Origin: Haloimpatiens sp042688525
Lineage (GTDB): Bacteria; Bacillota; Clostridia; Clostridiales; Clostridiaceae
DNA length: 64,000 bases
Assembly: GCF_042688525.2 (NCBI RefSeq)
Contig: NZ_JBHWAB010000001.1
Coordinates: forward strand, 2,356,001 to 2,420,000
Direction: 5' to 3'
The notes under the pieces were generated by a model. The model saw only the letters and a list, made by a program, of their open reading frames with translations. It made no database searches and had not been told where the DNA came from. The position numbers were made by a program, and so were the translations under genes. Position 1 is the first letter of the stretch, and every line of letters begins with the position of its first letter. Positions 8,303 through 17,119 of the stretch are shown here, piece after piece.

Positions 8303-8977
8303 ATGACTACAGAAATGAAACATAGAAAGATTATAGAAATTGTTCAAGACAAATTAACTTGTTCAGCTCATAATTTGGACCATGTATTTAGAGTTTATAA
8401 TCTTTGCTTGTTACTTGCAAAATATGAAAAAAATGTTGATTTAGAAATTCTTATTCCATCAGCATTATTACATGATATTGCAAGAGTAGAAGAGAGCCAA
8501 GATAAAACGGGAAAAATTGACCATGCTGTTTTAGGTAGTGTGATTGCAGAGGATATATTAAGAGATTTAGAATATGAAGAAGAAAAAATCGAAAAAATAA
8601 AACACTGTATTATAGCACATAGATTTAGAACTGGAAATGAACCAAATTCAATAGAGGCAAAAATACTTTTTGATTCAGATAAACTGGATGTTATAGGCGC
8701 AAGTGGAATTGCTCGTACTTTTATGTTAGCAGGACAATTTGAACAAAGATTAACAGTAGATGAATCACTAAATCATTATCTAAAATCTAATACTGTTGAA
8801 AACGGAAGATTAAAAGATGTTTCTAAACATACGCCTTTCATTGAATATGAAGTAAAGTTTAAAAAAATTCCAGATAAATTGTATACAAAAAAAGCAAAAG
8901 AAATTGGAAAAGAAAGACTCAAATTTATGGAGGAATATTTTGATAGATTAAAATTAGAGATAAACGGTATGAAGTAA
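8303..8977 (+). CDS. HD-domain phosphohydrolase
   Basis: 224 residues. The HD superfamily metal site is visible: His27 in HNLDHVFRV, the His-Asp pair in ALLHDIAR (about 54-55), a further His in HCIIAHRF (about 110) and an Asp in DSDKLDVIGASGI (about 133). This is the layout of small bacterial phosphohydrolases that act on nucleotides or similar phosphate esters; the substrate cannot be read from sequence. TAGGAGG sits ten bases before the ATG. It is a single gene, followed on the 3' side by the tnpB element. Confidence 0.85.
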   Translation: MTTEMKHRKIIEIVQDKLTCSAHNLDHVFRVYNLCLLLAKYEKNVDLEILIPSALLHDIARVEESQDKTGKIDHAVLGSVIAEDILRDLEYEEEKIEKIKHCIIAHRFRTGNEPNSIEAKILFDSDKLDVIGASGIARTFMLAGQFEQRLTVDESLNHYLKSNTVENGRLKDVSKHTPFIEYEVKFKKIPDKLYTKKAKEIGKERLKFMEEYFDRLKLEINGMK

Positions 8978-9072
8978 TATTAGTACTTGAAATTTTGTGC
9001 ATGAAAATAGCAACTACAAAGAACAGTATTTTTTACTGAGGAAATTAAATTAGCACTTAATATTCTTAAAAT

Positions 9073-9225
9073 GTCAATTACCCACCACTTAAATTCTAAC
9101 GAATTTTGAAGTGAGGGCTTGTAACTCACCTACACGTAGTGAGAACGATACTAAGTATCTCCTACCTCAAACAGTGGTTACAATAGGGAAGTTGACATTC
9201 CCCAAGCCTAAGAGTGTACTTTTAA
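9073..9225 (-). ncRNA. Predicted omega RNA (reRNA) of TnpB
   Basis: In the family the guide RNA comes from the 3' end of tnpB through the right end. Here the minus-strand region after the tnpB stop folds into several stems and ends with CCCTCACTT...AAGTGGTGGG around an AATTC-GTTA-GAATT core (9081-9117). The guide would then be the chromosomal sequence below about 9073. The location follows from family knowledge and the extent is inferred. Confidence 0.5.
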
Positions 9226-10343
9226 ACTTCTTTGGAGTTAGTTCCTATATATTCAATACCTTTTCTCCAAAGATTCATTGCTCCAATCCTATCATCATTA
9301 GAAGTATAGGAGCAGTTTTTACACTTAAATATATGGTTCTTTTTATCTCTATTACTTTTTTCTATATGTCCACACTTAGGACACATTTGAGAAGTATATT
9401 TAGGGTCGACTACTATAACCATAGACTTATTCATTTGAGTTTTGTATTCTAACAGTTGCCTAAATTGATAGAAAGACCAACTAACAGAAGTGTAACGATT
9501 ATTTATATGCACTTTTTCAGTAGATGCTCTAACATTGGTTAAGTCTTCTAATACGAACAATGTATTTTCTCCGTATTTGTCAACGAGTGCCTTAGTGATA
9601 GAATGGTTAATATCATTCATCCAACGGTTTTCTCTTGAACCTATAGACTTAATTTTACGTTTAGCTGATTTAGTGCCTAGTTCTTGTAATTGCTTTCTTA
9701 GTAATTTATAGTGACCTCTTTTAGTTTTTATGGGTTTACCACTATAGAAATAAGTTTTTCCATAGCTGTCATATGTTGTTGCTATAAAGTTAATTCCTAA
9801 ATCAATACCTACAATTTTATTTATTTCAAATGGTATAGTTTGAATATAATCTTTAGTCATTGGGATATGCAGAAAATATTTATTATATTTATATACAAGT
9901 TTAGCAGTTCCAAACTTGTAAGTACTATCAAAATATTTTTCCATTCCTTTAGTTTGATAAGGTATTTTTAATCTACCTTCTAAACTATTTATAGAAAAAA
10001 TTTCACTATTTAAAGAATAATCCCTATTAAAAACTAAATCATATTCAAGATTTTTAAATTTTACTAAGTTAAAATCATGTCCATTGGACTTATTGGTTTT
10101 ATATTTAGCAATTACAGTTTTCATACAACTTTGAGCCATTTGAGATTTTAAACCATATGTTTCTCTTAAATAATAGTAAGTATCTTTATTTATTCGATTT
10201 TGTTTAAGACAATTATTATCAAAAACATATTTAGATATATAATTCAATGCTTTTCTAACTTGAAACATTGTATTATTTAAAATCTTAATTTGTTCAGTTG
10301 TAGGATATATTTGAATTTTAGAAGTTATTGTAATTTCTATAAT
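9222..10343 (-). CDS. tnpB: TnpB RNA-guided nuclease, IS605 OrfB family
   Basis: The RuvC-like nuclease has all three acidic residues: Asp in VGIDLGINF, Glu in FVLEDLTNV and Asp in SNDDRIGAMNLW. A four-Cys zinc ribbon (CPKCGH...CKNCSY) lies between the last two. The first internal ATG is at 10268, but the frame is open and plainly homologous upstream (EITITSKIQIYPTTEQIKIL matches the conserved TnpB N-terminus), so I extend it to an ATT codon at 10343 (or ATA at 10340), four to seven bases after GAAGGAG. No ATG, GTG or TTG exists there. Either a rare start codon is used or the start has been lost by mutation. The frame is otherwise intact, at about 373 residues. Confidence 0.85.
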   Translation of the reverse strand: MIEITITSKIQIYPTTEQIKILNNTMFQVRKALNYISKYVFDNNCLKQNRINKDTYYYLRETYGLKSQMAQSCMKTVIAKYKTNKSNGHDFNLVKFKNLEYDLVFNRDYSLNSEIFSINSLEGRLKIPYQTKGMEKYFDSTYKFGTAKLVYKYNKYFLHIPMTKDYIQTIPFEINKIVGIDLGINFIATTYDSYGKTYFYSGKPIKTKRGHYKLLRKQLQELGTKSAKRKIKSIGSRENRWMNDINHSITKALVDKYGENTLFVLEDLTNVRASTEKVHINNRYTSVSWSFYQFRQLLEYKTQMNKSMVIVVDPKYTSQMCPKCGHIEKSNRDKKNHIFKCKNCSYTSNDDRIGAMNLWRKGIEYIGTNSKEV

Positions 10344-10480
10344 ATCACTCCTTCACTACATTAGTAGTATACCCTAGTTTAGTGAAGAATATAACAAGTA
10401 ATATTTGCTAATGCAAAGTGATGTTTCCTCCCCCACTTTAGAAGATGGGGGTATCCACATCACAAAGGAGGAAAGATGAA

Positions 10481-10510
10481 TTAAGGGAACTTATAAAAAA
10501 GTTCCCCTAA
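10481..10510 (-). terminator. Hairpin downstream of the M4-propeptide gene
   Basis: GGGAACTT (10485-10492) and AAGTTCCC (10499-10506), extended by TTA/TAA. On the minus strand it lies 80 bases after the stop of the gene that starts at 11422. The T-run is within the loop, so it is a moderate terminator candidate. Confidence 0.5.
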
Positions 10511-10591
10511 CCTAAATTAATTTTTCAAATCTATGCCTACATTTTAAAATACCTATCTTATAAGTATATATTTAAACATTATCAATTTTAA

Positions 10592-11422
10592 TTATTTCAT
10601 CGTATTTGTATATATTGTTCCTGCCTTTCTTATAATTTCACCTGAAGTAGTAGAAACATATACATTATTCCAACCTATATTTTCAAATTTATAAGTTTTA
10701 AAGTATTTTCCTTTATATTCTTTAATATATCCATCATATTTACAAATATGCAATGAACCAAGTGACTCTCTATATCTTAATTTCATAAGAATATTTATGG
10801 ATTCTCTTTTCTCACTCCCAGGTATATTTGAATTGCTCACATCCATTATTGCATCTGCTTTTGCTATTTCAAAAGCCTGTTCTTTTGTAATTATTGATGG
10901 TGCTTTTGCTGATGAATTTTCCTCATAAAGTGAATTGTCAAAAGATCCATGAACATCTTGTATTTGATTATTGTCATTAAATATAACAATGTAAGTATTG
11001 TCTGTAGGTATGCCGTCTACTACTTGTGATAATCTAAATACATCACCTGAATCACGTAAAAGCTTAAGCTGATTTTTAGGATCTTCTATTCTGAAAATAT
11101 CTTTGTTTTTTTCAAAAAACTTTATTATACTATTAAAATTTCTTGATATTTTTTCAGAAAGTATACCTCTCACACCTCTAGGTGGATTTTTTATTTCTTT
11201 TTTTCCTACAAAAATAGGTGTAGATTCTTTTATTTCTTTAATATATATTTTCTCTTCTTTAGTTTTTTGTGATGTTGAATCTTCATTTTGCATTTTTTGT
11301 GCAGAACACTGGATTTGTTTTGAATTAGTATTAACTTTCTCCTTAGCATTTACTGTTGAAATTGCTGTAAAAGATATACAAGTAGTCATACAAATTACTA
11401 ATGATAAAAATTTCCTTTTCAT
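10592..11422 (-). CDS. Secreted orphan thermolysin-type (M4) propeptide protein
   Basis: 276 residues with an N-terminal signal peptide (MKRKFLSLVICMTTCISF..., cleavage probably after NA near residue 26). Then come an FTP-like part (about 95-165; LKLLRDSGDVFRLSQVVDGI, YIVIFNDNNQIQDVHG) and a PepSY-like part (about 175-270; ITKEQAFEIAKADA, ending VYVSTTSGEIIRKAGTIYTN). This is the architecture of the pro-region of M4 neutral proteases, but the chain stops where the mature HExxH catalytic domain should begin. It could be a secreted chaperone or inhibitor of an M4 protease elsewhere, or the remnant of a truncated protease gene. AAGGGGG lies before the ATG. It is a single gene. Confidence 0.7.
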   Translation of the reverse strand: MKRKFLSLVICMTTCISFTAISTVNAKEKVNTNSKQIQCSAQKMQNEDSTSQKTKEEKIYIKEIKESTPIFVGKKEIKNPPRGVRGILSEKISRNFNSIIKFFEKNKDIFRIEDPKNQLKLLRDSGDVFRLSQVVDGIPTDNTYIVIFNDNNQIQDVHGSFDNSLYEENSSAKAPSIITKEQAFEIAKADAIMDVSNSNIPGSEKRESINILMKLRYRESLGSLHICKYDGYIKEYKGKYFKTYKFENIGWNNVYVSTTSGEIIRKAGTIYTNTMK

Positions 11423-11530
11423 TTAAATTCCCCCTTATTTTATATCTTTTTCCTGTACCAGAAGTACTATAACACACTATTGATTTTTTTTCAAGTTTTT
11501 CTATATATTGGAGAAAAATTTCAATCTAAT

Positions 11531-11546
11531 AAATGAACCGTCCCCC
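11531..11546 (-). repeat. Dispersed repeat just after the PucR-type gene
   Basis: The complement reads GGGGGACGGTTCATTT; it begins five bases after the stop codon and has the same sense as the gene. Confidence 0.9.
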
Positions 11547-11551
11547 ATTCT

Positions 11552-13378
11552 TCATTGGAGTATATCTAATATTTCAAAAGCTATCTGTATCTTTAATCTG
11601 TCATAGTAATTGTTTAAGTCTATATCTAAAATTTCCTTGATTCTATTAAGTCTATAATTTAAAGTGTTTCCATGTATATGCAACTTATTTTTCGTATATG
11701 TCCAATTTCCATTGCTCTTAATATACATTTTAAAAGTATCCATAAACTGATTTTCTGAATTTTTTTCGTAATTAATTAGCGGTTTCAAAGTTTTTATTAA
11801 AAATTTTTCAAGATCTTTTTTATCATTATTCAAAAGAAATTTTGTTATTTCTAAATCATCATAAAAATAATAGTTTTTTTTCAAATTTATTTTTTTAGCC
11901 ATTTTCATAATTTGAAGTATATTATAATATGCAGTTCTAAATTCGTTTATGCCATCAATGATGTCACTTACCCCTACCCTGATTTTAAGATTTTTATATA
12001 GATTAATTGACATGTTTACATTAACATCCATGATATTTTCAAGAAAAGTTCTAATAACATATTTGTTGTTATTAATAACTTCAATTATCACAATTATATT
12101 ATGTCCTTTAATGAAAGTAATAGAATTTGAAAATGCATTTATAACTTTTTTACTAATTATGTTGTAATAATATTCTATCTGGTCTTTAAATTCATTACCA
12201 TTCTTATTACTTTCATTATTTTTAATTTCAAAAATGATCATTTGATGTTTTTTATCTAAATTAAATCTATAACTTTTAGCATATTTTTTTATATCATCTA
12301 CATTTTGATTTAAAATTAATTGATCAAGGAAATCTCCTTTAAGTGATTGTTCCATATGATTGAGTTCATTTATCTTTAGAAGTTCAAGAGCAAGAATTGT
12401 AGTTGCTTTTTCCAATACTATGTTGTCTAAAGGTGAATAAATGTTATTATCGGATACAACTCCAAACCATCCTAAAGTTTCTTTTTTAACCATTATAGGG
12501 AAAAAATCAAGTTGTAAATTGAAATCATGTTTATAATATTTTGATTTTTTATTATCAATTAAATTATTTATAAATTCAAAACTAATACCTAAAATAGTTT
12601 TCAATTTTGTATATCGTCCACAGCTACTATAATTTATGTTATAAAAGCGGTCTATTATAAAAACATCTTTATTCAAAATTGATGATATTTCATGTAAAAC
12701 ATCTTGAATATTATTTCCATCCAAAACCATTTTTGTGAATTTATTATGAATACCTGCAGCATACCTATATTTGTTTCTCTCCGCTTCTAAAATTTTACTA
12801 TACATTTCCAAATCATTTTTATTTTGCAATTCTTTCTCATAATTTCGGGCATTAATAATAGCTATAGCTGCATGTATTGATATAGCTTTAAGTAAATAAC
12901 TATCATATTCCGTAATTGGAGTATCTTTTTGAAAGTTATCTATAACAATTACTCCTATACATTTTTCTTTATAAATAAGAGGACATGCAATAGAACTTTG
13001 AAGCTCATTCAAGTTTCTTTGTAAACATCTCTCCATTTTTTGTCTATTTTTATGTGATAATGTGTTCATTGCTTCTTTTACTTCTTCTTGATTACTAAAA
13101 AAAATAGTTTTTTGTTTTAAAAAAGTAATTCCTGTCATTGATTCTCCTGGTACAATACTAATATCAAAAAAATCAAAACCTACAGAAGCTTTTAACTCCA
13201 ACATTTTTGTATGCTCATTATATAAAAGAATAACCCCTATATCTCCACCATCTATAAGATCTAATGATTTTTTCAAAAGAAAATTCAATATATAAGTTGT
13301 ATCTTTTGATGTATTTAATAAATTACTAGCCTCAAGAATCGCCTCTAACTTAGCTATTTTTCTTTTAGAATCACCCAT
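11552..13378 (-). CDS. PucR/CdaR-type transcriptional regulator with N-terminal GAF domain
   Basis: 608 residues. A GAF-type sensor covers about 1-180 (IACPLIYKEKCIGVIVIDNF), a linker and GGDEF-like PucR middle region covers about 200-520, and a C-terminal PucR helix-turn-helix reads KNKLHIHGNTLNYRLNRIKEILDID. It binds DNA and senses a small ligand. It is divergent from the amidohydrolase/transporter pair, with a perfect palindrome between them, so it very probably controls those genes. GGAGTG precedes the ATG. PucR proteins are named for purine catabolism, but many control other catabolic genes; nothing here proves a link to the xdh block 4 kb away. Confidence 0.85.
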   Translation of the reverse strand: MGDSKRKIAKLEAILEASNLLNTSKDTTYILNFLLKKSLDLIDGGDIGVILLYNEHTKMLELKASVGFDFFDISIVPGESMTGITFLKQKTIFFSNQEEVKEAMNTLSHKNRQKMERCLQRNLNELQSSIACPLIYKEKCIGVIVIDNFQKDTPITEYDSYLLKAISIHAAIAIINARNYEKELQNKNDLEMYSKILEAERNKYRYAAGIHNKFTKMVLDGNNIQDVLHEISSILNKDVFIIDRFYNINYSSCGRYTKLKTILGISFEFINNLIDNKKSKYYKHDFNLQLDFFPIMVKKETLGWFGVVSDNNIYSPLDNIVLEKATTILALELLKINELNHMEQSLKGDFLDQLILNQNVDDIKKYAKSYRFNLDKKHQMIIFEIKNNESNKNGNEFKDQIEYYYNIISKKVINAFSNSITFIKGHNIIVIIEVINNNKYVIRTFLENIMDVNVNMSINLYKNLKIRVGVSDIIDGINEFRTAYYNILQIMKMAKKINLKKNYYFYDDLEITKFLLNNDKKDLEKFLIKTLKPLINYEKNSENQFMDTFKMYIKSNGNWTYTKNKLHIHGNTLNYRLNRIKEILDIDLNNYYDRLKIQIAFEILDILQ

Positions 13379-13466
13379 ACATTCACTCCTTTGATTTTAA
13401 AATTTTGCTACTTAAATTTGTTATTGTGAATCACACTAAATATTTGCATAAAATATTGTTGTTTAC

Positions 13467-13499
13467 ACTATAGCAAATATTGTCGAAATTTGCTATAGT
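13467..13499. promoter_or_regulatory. Palindromic operator candidate between PucR-type gene and amidohydrolase
   Basis: ACTATAGCAAAT (13467-13478) and its exact complement ATTTGCTATAGT (13488-13499) are separated by nine bases, giving a 21 bp centre spacing, two turns of the helix. A related half-site (TATTTGCATA) lies at 13441-13450. It overlaps a possible rightward promoter, TTGTCG - 17 - TATTAA, and is the only strong dyad in the divergent region, so it is the likely PucR-type binding site. Confidence 0.65.
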
Positions 13500-13578
13500 A
13501 ATTATTAAAATATTTATTTCATTATTTATTCAATTAACAATTTTCTTAAAATTGATATTTTCTTAAGGAGCTGATGCA

Positions 13579-14769
13579 ATGAATGGAAAAATAATCAAAG
13601 AAAAGTCAGAACAAATAAAAAATGAATTGATCTCTATAAGAAGAGATATTCACTCACATCCTGAAAGCGGATTAAAAGAAAATAGAACCTCTGCACTTGT
13701 AGCTAAAAAGTTAGAGGAACTTGGACTAGACGTTCAAAAAAATATTGGAGTTACTGGGGTTATAGGAACATTAAAAGGAAAATATCCTGGAAAAACAATT
13801 TTACTTAGAGCAGATATGGATTGCTTAGAAATGACAGAATTAAATGATATCCCTTACAAATCAAAAACAGATGGATTAATGCATGCTTGTGGACATGATG
13901 CACATACTACCTGGCTTTTAGGATCCGCTATGATTTTATCTCAATTCAAAGATGAAATTAATGGAAATATTAAATTTTTATTCCAACCTGCTGAAGAAGG
14001 TTTAGGCGGAGCAGAGAGAATGATAAAAGCTGGGGCATTGGAAAATCCAAAAGTTGATGCAGCTATAGGTGCTCATGTTTGGCCTCAAGTGGAGGCTGGA
14101 AAAATAGGAATAAAATACGATTCTATGATGGCAGCACCTGACTTATTTAAAATAACTATTTACGGTAAAGGTGGACATGGAGCTGAACCTCACAATACAA
14201 TTGATCCTATATCAATTGGATGTCAAGTATACATGAGTTTACAAACAATTGTAAGTAGAAAAATCAACCCTACGGAACCAGCTGTTTTATCTATAACTAT
14301 GTTTAACGGAGGATCTGCACATAATGTTATACCAGATAAAGTAGAAATGGTAGGAACTGTTAGAAGCTTAAATAATGAAATGAGAGAATATATCCCTAAA
14401 ACTATGGATTCTATAATTAATGGAATAACTAAAGCTCATGGAGCTAAATATGAATTTGAATATACACCATATTATCCTCCAGTAATTAATGATTCTGACA
14501 TAACTAACATTGTAAAAGAAGCTGGAATAGAAATATTAGGAACTGAAGGTGTAGTTGAACTTTCTAAACCTACTATGGGAGGAGAAGATTTTTCATATTT
14601 TGGACAAGCAGTGCCTAGTACATTCTTTGTTGTAGGTACTCGTAATTTAGAAAAAGGCATCGATAAGTCTTTGCATAATCCATACTTTAATATTGATGAA
14701 GATATACTTCACAAAGCATCTGCTGTATTAGCCCAATGTGCAATAAAGTATCTAAAGAATAATACCTAA
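13579..14769 (+). CDS. M20D-type amidohydrolase (N-acyl/aminobenzoyl amino acid hydrolase)
   Basis: 396 residues of the M20 metallopeptidase family, which cleaves the amide bond of N-acyl- or N-aroyl-amino acids with a dinuclear metal centre. Metal and catalytic motifs are in order: RRDIHSHPESG (about 22), MHACGHDAHT (about 100), QPAEEGLGGAERM (about 138), AHVWP (about 168) and MGGEDFSYF (about 336). The dimerisation domain lies at about 190-300. AAGGAG is nine bases before the ATG. The transporter gene follows after 15 bases. With an AbgT partner, p-aminobenzoyl-glutamate or a related conjugate is a reasonable substrate, but that is inference. Confidence 0.88.
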   Translation: MNGKIIKEKSEQIKNELISIRRDIHSHPESGLKENRTSALVAKKLEELGLDVQKNIGVTGVIGTLKGKYPGKTILLRADMDCLEMTELNDIPYKSKTDGLMHACGHDAHTTWLLGSAMILSQFKDEINGNIKFLFQPAEEGLGGAERMIKAGALENPKVDAAIGAHVWPQVEAGKIGIKYDSMMAAPDLFKITIYGKGGHGAEPHNTIDPISIGCQVYMSLQTIVSRKINPTEPAVLSITMFNGGSAHNVIPDKVEMVGTVRSLNNEMREYIPKTMDSIINGITKAHGAKYEFEYTPYYPPVINDSDITNIVKEAGIEILGTEGVVELSKPTMGGEDFSYFGQAVPSTFFVVGTRNLEKGIDKSLHNPYFNIDEDILHKASAVLAQCAIKYLKNNT

Positions 14770-14784
14770 AGAGGAGGAGTTTTA

Positions 14785-16317
14785 ATGAATAACGCTAAAT
14801 TAAACAAGAAAAAGCAAAGTAAATTCAATAACTTTTTAGATTGGCTTGAAAGAACTGGTAATAAACTTCCTGAACCACTTACTCTCTTTGTGTGGTTAGC
14901 AATTATAGCTATTCTTATTTCTTTTATTGGGTCTATATCTGGAATTTCAGCTGTTCATCCATTAAAAAAAGAAACTATTACAGTAGTTAACCTTTTATCT
15001 AAAGAAGGAATTCAGAAGATGCTTATGAATGCTGTAAGTAACTTTTCAAATTTTCCACCTTTAGGACTTGTATTAACTTGTATTTTAGGTGTTGGTTTAG
15101 CAGAAAAAACAGGATTATTTTCAGCATTACTTAGAAAAACATTAGCAAATGTAAAAGGTTCAAAAGTAGTAGTAATTGTTATTTTGGTTTCAATTTTAGC
15201 AAATGCTGCAGCAGATACTGGATTTATAGTAATGCCACCATTAGCTGCAATGTTATTTGCAGCAGTTGGAATGAATCCAATTGTTGGTATGATGGCTGCA
15301 TATGCTGCTGTTGCCGGTGGATTTAGTGCAAATTTACTTGTTAATTCATTAGATGTATTAATTGTAAGCTTCACTCAATCAGCTGTTAAGCTAATTAATC
15401 CCGATTTCGTTGTAAATCCAGCATGTAACTGGTACTTCCTAATTGTATCAACATTTTTATTAACTTTTTCAGCAACATGGGTAACTGTAAAAATCGTTGC
15501 TCCAAGAATGGGTAATGGTAACTATAAAGTTGACAGCATAGAAGAAGTAACACAGGAAGAAATAAAAGGTTTAAAGGCTGCTGGAATAGCTATCTTGATA
15601 TTCTTAGGTATAATTATTGCTTTAGCCGTTCCACAAAGTGGTTTACTGCGCGAACCTAAAACTGGTTCACTTTTATCCTTTAGTTCTCCACTAATGAAGG
15701 GACTTGTACCACTTATTACTTTATTATTTTTCATTCCTAGTTATGCTTTTGGAAAAGTTTCAGGAAAAATTAAAAGTGATAAAGATATAGCAGCCATGCT
15801 TGGACAAGCTATGGGAGAAATGGGACCATATATTGTATTATCTTTTGTAATTGCACAGTTTATTAATTATTTTAATTGGTCAAATCTTGGACTTATTATG
15901 GCTATTAAAGGTGCTGATTTCTTGAAAAGTTTAGGAGCACCAGCCCCAGTATTATTGGTTTGTTTCATCATTATATCTGCAATTATAAATTTATTTGTAG
16001 GAAGTGCTTCTGCAAAATGGGCAATTTTAAGTCCTATATTTGTACCTATGTTCATGCTTTTAGGATTCCACCCAGCATTAACACAAATGGCTTATAGAAT
16101 TGGTGACTCAATAACAAATGTCATAACTCCACTACTACCATATTTCGCAATACTTGTAGCTTTTGCGAAAAAATATGATAAAGACATAGGAATGGGAACT
16201 TTAATTGCAAATATGCTTCCATATTCAATAACCTTCTTTATTATTTGGTCAATACAAATAGTAGTTTGGTTTTTATTAAAACTTCCATTAGGCCCAGGAA
16301 CTCCTATATCTATGTAA
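14785..16317 (+). CDS. abgT: AbgT-family transporter
   Basis: 510 residues, with about nine to eleven hydrophobic segments. The N-terminal FLDWLERTGNKLPEP is the family opening, followed by AbgT features such as NAAADTGFIVMPPLAAMLF, MAAYAAVAGGFSANLL and SASAKWAILSPIFVPM. AbgT proteins take up p-aminobenzoyl-glutamate or export antifolates; pairing with an M20 hydrolase favours uptake followed by cleavage. The gene shares an operon with the hydrolase (GAGGAGG, 15-base gap), controlled from the divergent region. A facing pair of dispersed repeats 21 bases after the stop forms a terminator-like hairpin. Confidence 0.9.
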   Translation: MNNAKLNKKKQSKFNNFLDWLERTGNKLPEPLTLFVWLAIIAILISFIGSISGISAVHPLKKETITVVNLLSKEGIQKMLMNAVSNFSNFPPLGLVLTCILGVGLAEKTGLFSALLRKTLANVKGSKVVVIVILVSILANAAADTGFIVMPPLAAMLFAAVGMNPIVGMMAAYAAVAGGFSANLLVNSLDVLIVSFTQSAVKLINPDFVVNPACNWYFLIVSTFLLTFSATWVTVKIVAPRMGNGNYKVDSIEEVTQEEIKGLKAAGIAILIFLGIIIALAVPQSGLLREPKTGSLLSFSSPLMKGLVPLITLLFFIPSYAFGKVSGKIKSDKDIAAMLGQAMGEMGPYIVLSFVIAQFINYFNWSNLGLIMAIKGADFLKSLGAPAPVLLVCFIIISAIINLFVGSASAKWAILSPIFVPMFMLLGFHPALTQMAYRIGDSITNVITPLLPYFAILVAFAKKYDKDIGMGTLIANMLPYSITFFIIWSIQIVVWFLLKLPLGPGTPISM

Positions 16318-16337
16318 TATTATTGTGTAATATTATT

Positions 16338-16394
16338 GGGGACGGTTCATTTTTTAATTAAGTAAATTGTAAATATATTTAATGAACCGTCCCC
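16338..16394. repeat. Facing pair of dispersed repeats forming a hairpin
   Basis: GGGGACGGTTCATT (16338-16351, followed by more T) and AATGAACCGTCCCC (16381-16394) are a perfect 14 bp inverted pair with a 29-base spacer. The pair lies between convergent genes, so each gene has one copy in its own sense after its stop. It probably acts as a bidirectional terminator. Confidence 0.9.
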
Positions 16395-16423
16395 ATTAAT
16401 TTGACATTAATTTGATATTGATT

Positions 16424-16924
16424 CTATAAATTCAATAATCTCATTGAATTATCAAAATGAATACCTGACATATTATCAACTCTTGCAATATACTTGTTCA
16501 CTTCATCTATTTCACACCACATAATATCATCAACTTCATTAGAATCATTAAAAGGTTTGGATTGGACAAAAGCAATAAATCCAGACATTATTAATTGCTT
16601 TGGCTTAAAATAATAACTTTCTACATACTTCATTCTTTCAACTTTTTGACCAGTTTCTTCTAAAACTTCTCTCATTACTGTTTCTTCAATTGTCTCACCA
16701 TTTTTTACATAACCAGAAACTATTGTCCAATGAGTCTTAGAAATATATTCTTGTTTCAATAATAATATCTGATTATGTTCATTAATAACCAAAACTTCAA
16801 CACAACTAGCAGGCATATCAAAATATGGTCTGTTACAAGTAAGACAAAATTTTACTAGTCCTTCATCTCCAATACTTTTTTCACTTAGCCTTTTACCACA
16901 TATAGGACAATACTTAAATTTCAT
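16424..16924 (-). CDS. Nudix hydrolase with N-terminal zinc ribbon
   Basis: 166 residues. The first 30 carry CPICGKRL...CLTCNR, a four-Cys zinc ribbon like that of NudC NADH pyrophosphatases. The Nudix box GYVKNGETIEETVMREVLEETG (residues about 84-105) fits Gx5Ex7REUxEExGU exactly. It hydrolyses a nucleoside diphosphate linked to another moiety; NAD(H)-type substrates are possible, but the protein is shorter than NudC (about 260). GGGGGGAG precedes the ATG. It converges with abgT. Confidence 0.88.
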   Translation of the reverse strand: MKFKYCPICGKRLSEKSIGDEGLVKFCLTCNRPYFDMPASCVEVLVINEHNQILLLKQEYISKTHWTIVSGYVKNGETIEETVMREVLEETGQKVERMKYVESYYFKPKQLIMSGFIAFVQSKPFNDSNEVDDIMWCEIDEVNKYIARVDNMSGIHFDNSMRLLNL

Positions 16925-17119
16925 AACATCTCCCCCCTATACACTTGTAAACAAGAGCAAATACCCTTGTTTACATAAATAATCTTAAACCACTACTATT
17001 ATAAGTATTACACTTTTAACTCAATACTTCAATTAAATAATTACCCCTTAATTTTATGATTATAACTCTTCTTTCATAAAATATTTAAATTACTGTTCCT
17101 CAATTCATTAGTTAAACTT

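Larger units (their letters stand above)
9073..10463 (-). mobile_element. IS605/IS1341-type tnpB-only insertion element
   Basis: The element carries tnpB but no Y1 transposase tnpA. The left end (high coordinates) has a nested hairpin: GTGATG (10418-10423) pairs with CATCAC (10458-10463), and inside it CCCCCA (10430-10435) pairs with TGGGGG (10446-10451). The right end has a longer imperfect hairpin (9081-9117) next to TAATTGAC. These subterminal palindromes, without terminal inverted repeats, are typical of IS200/IS605. The exact ends are approximate. It would need TnpA in trans to move. Confidence 0.75.
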
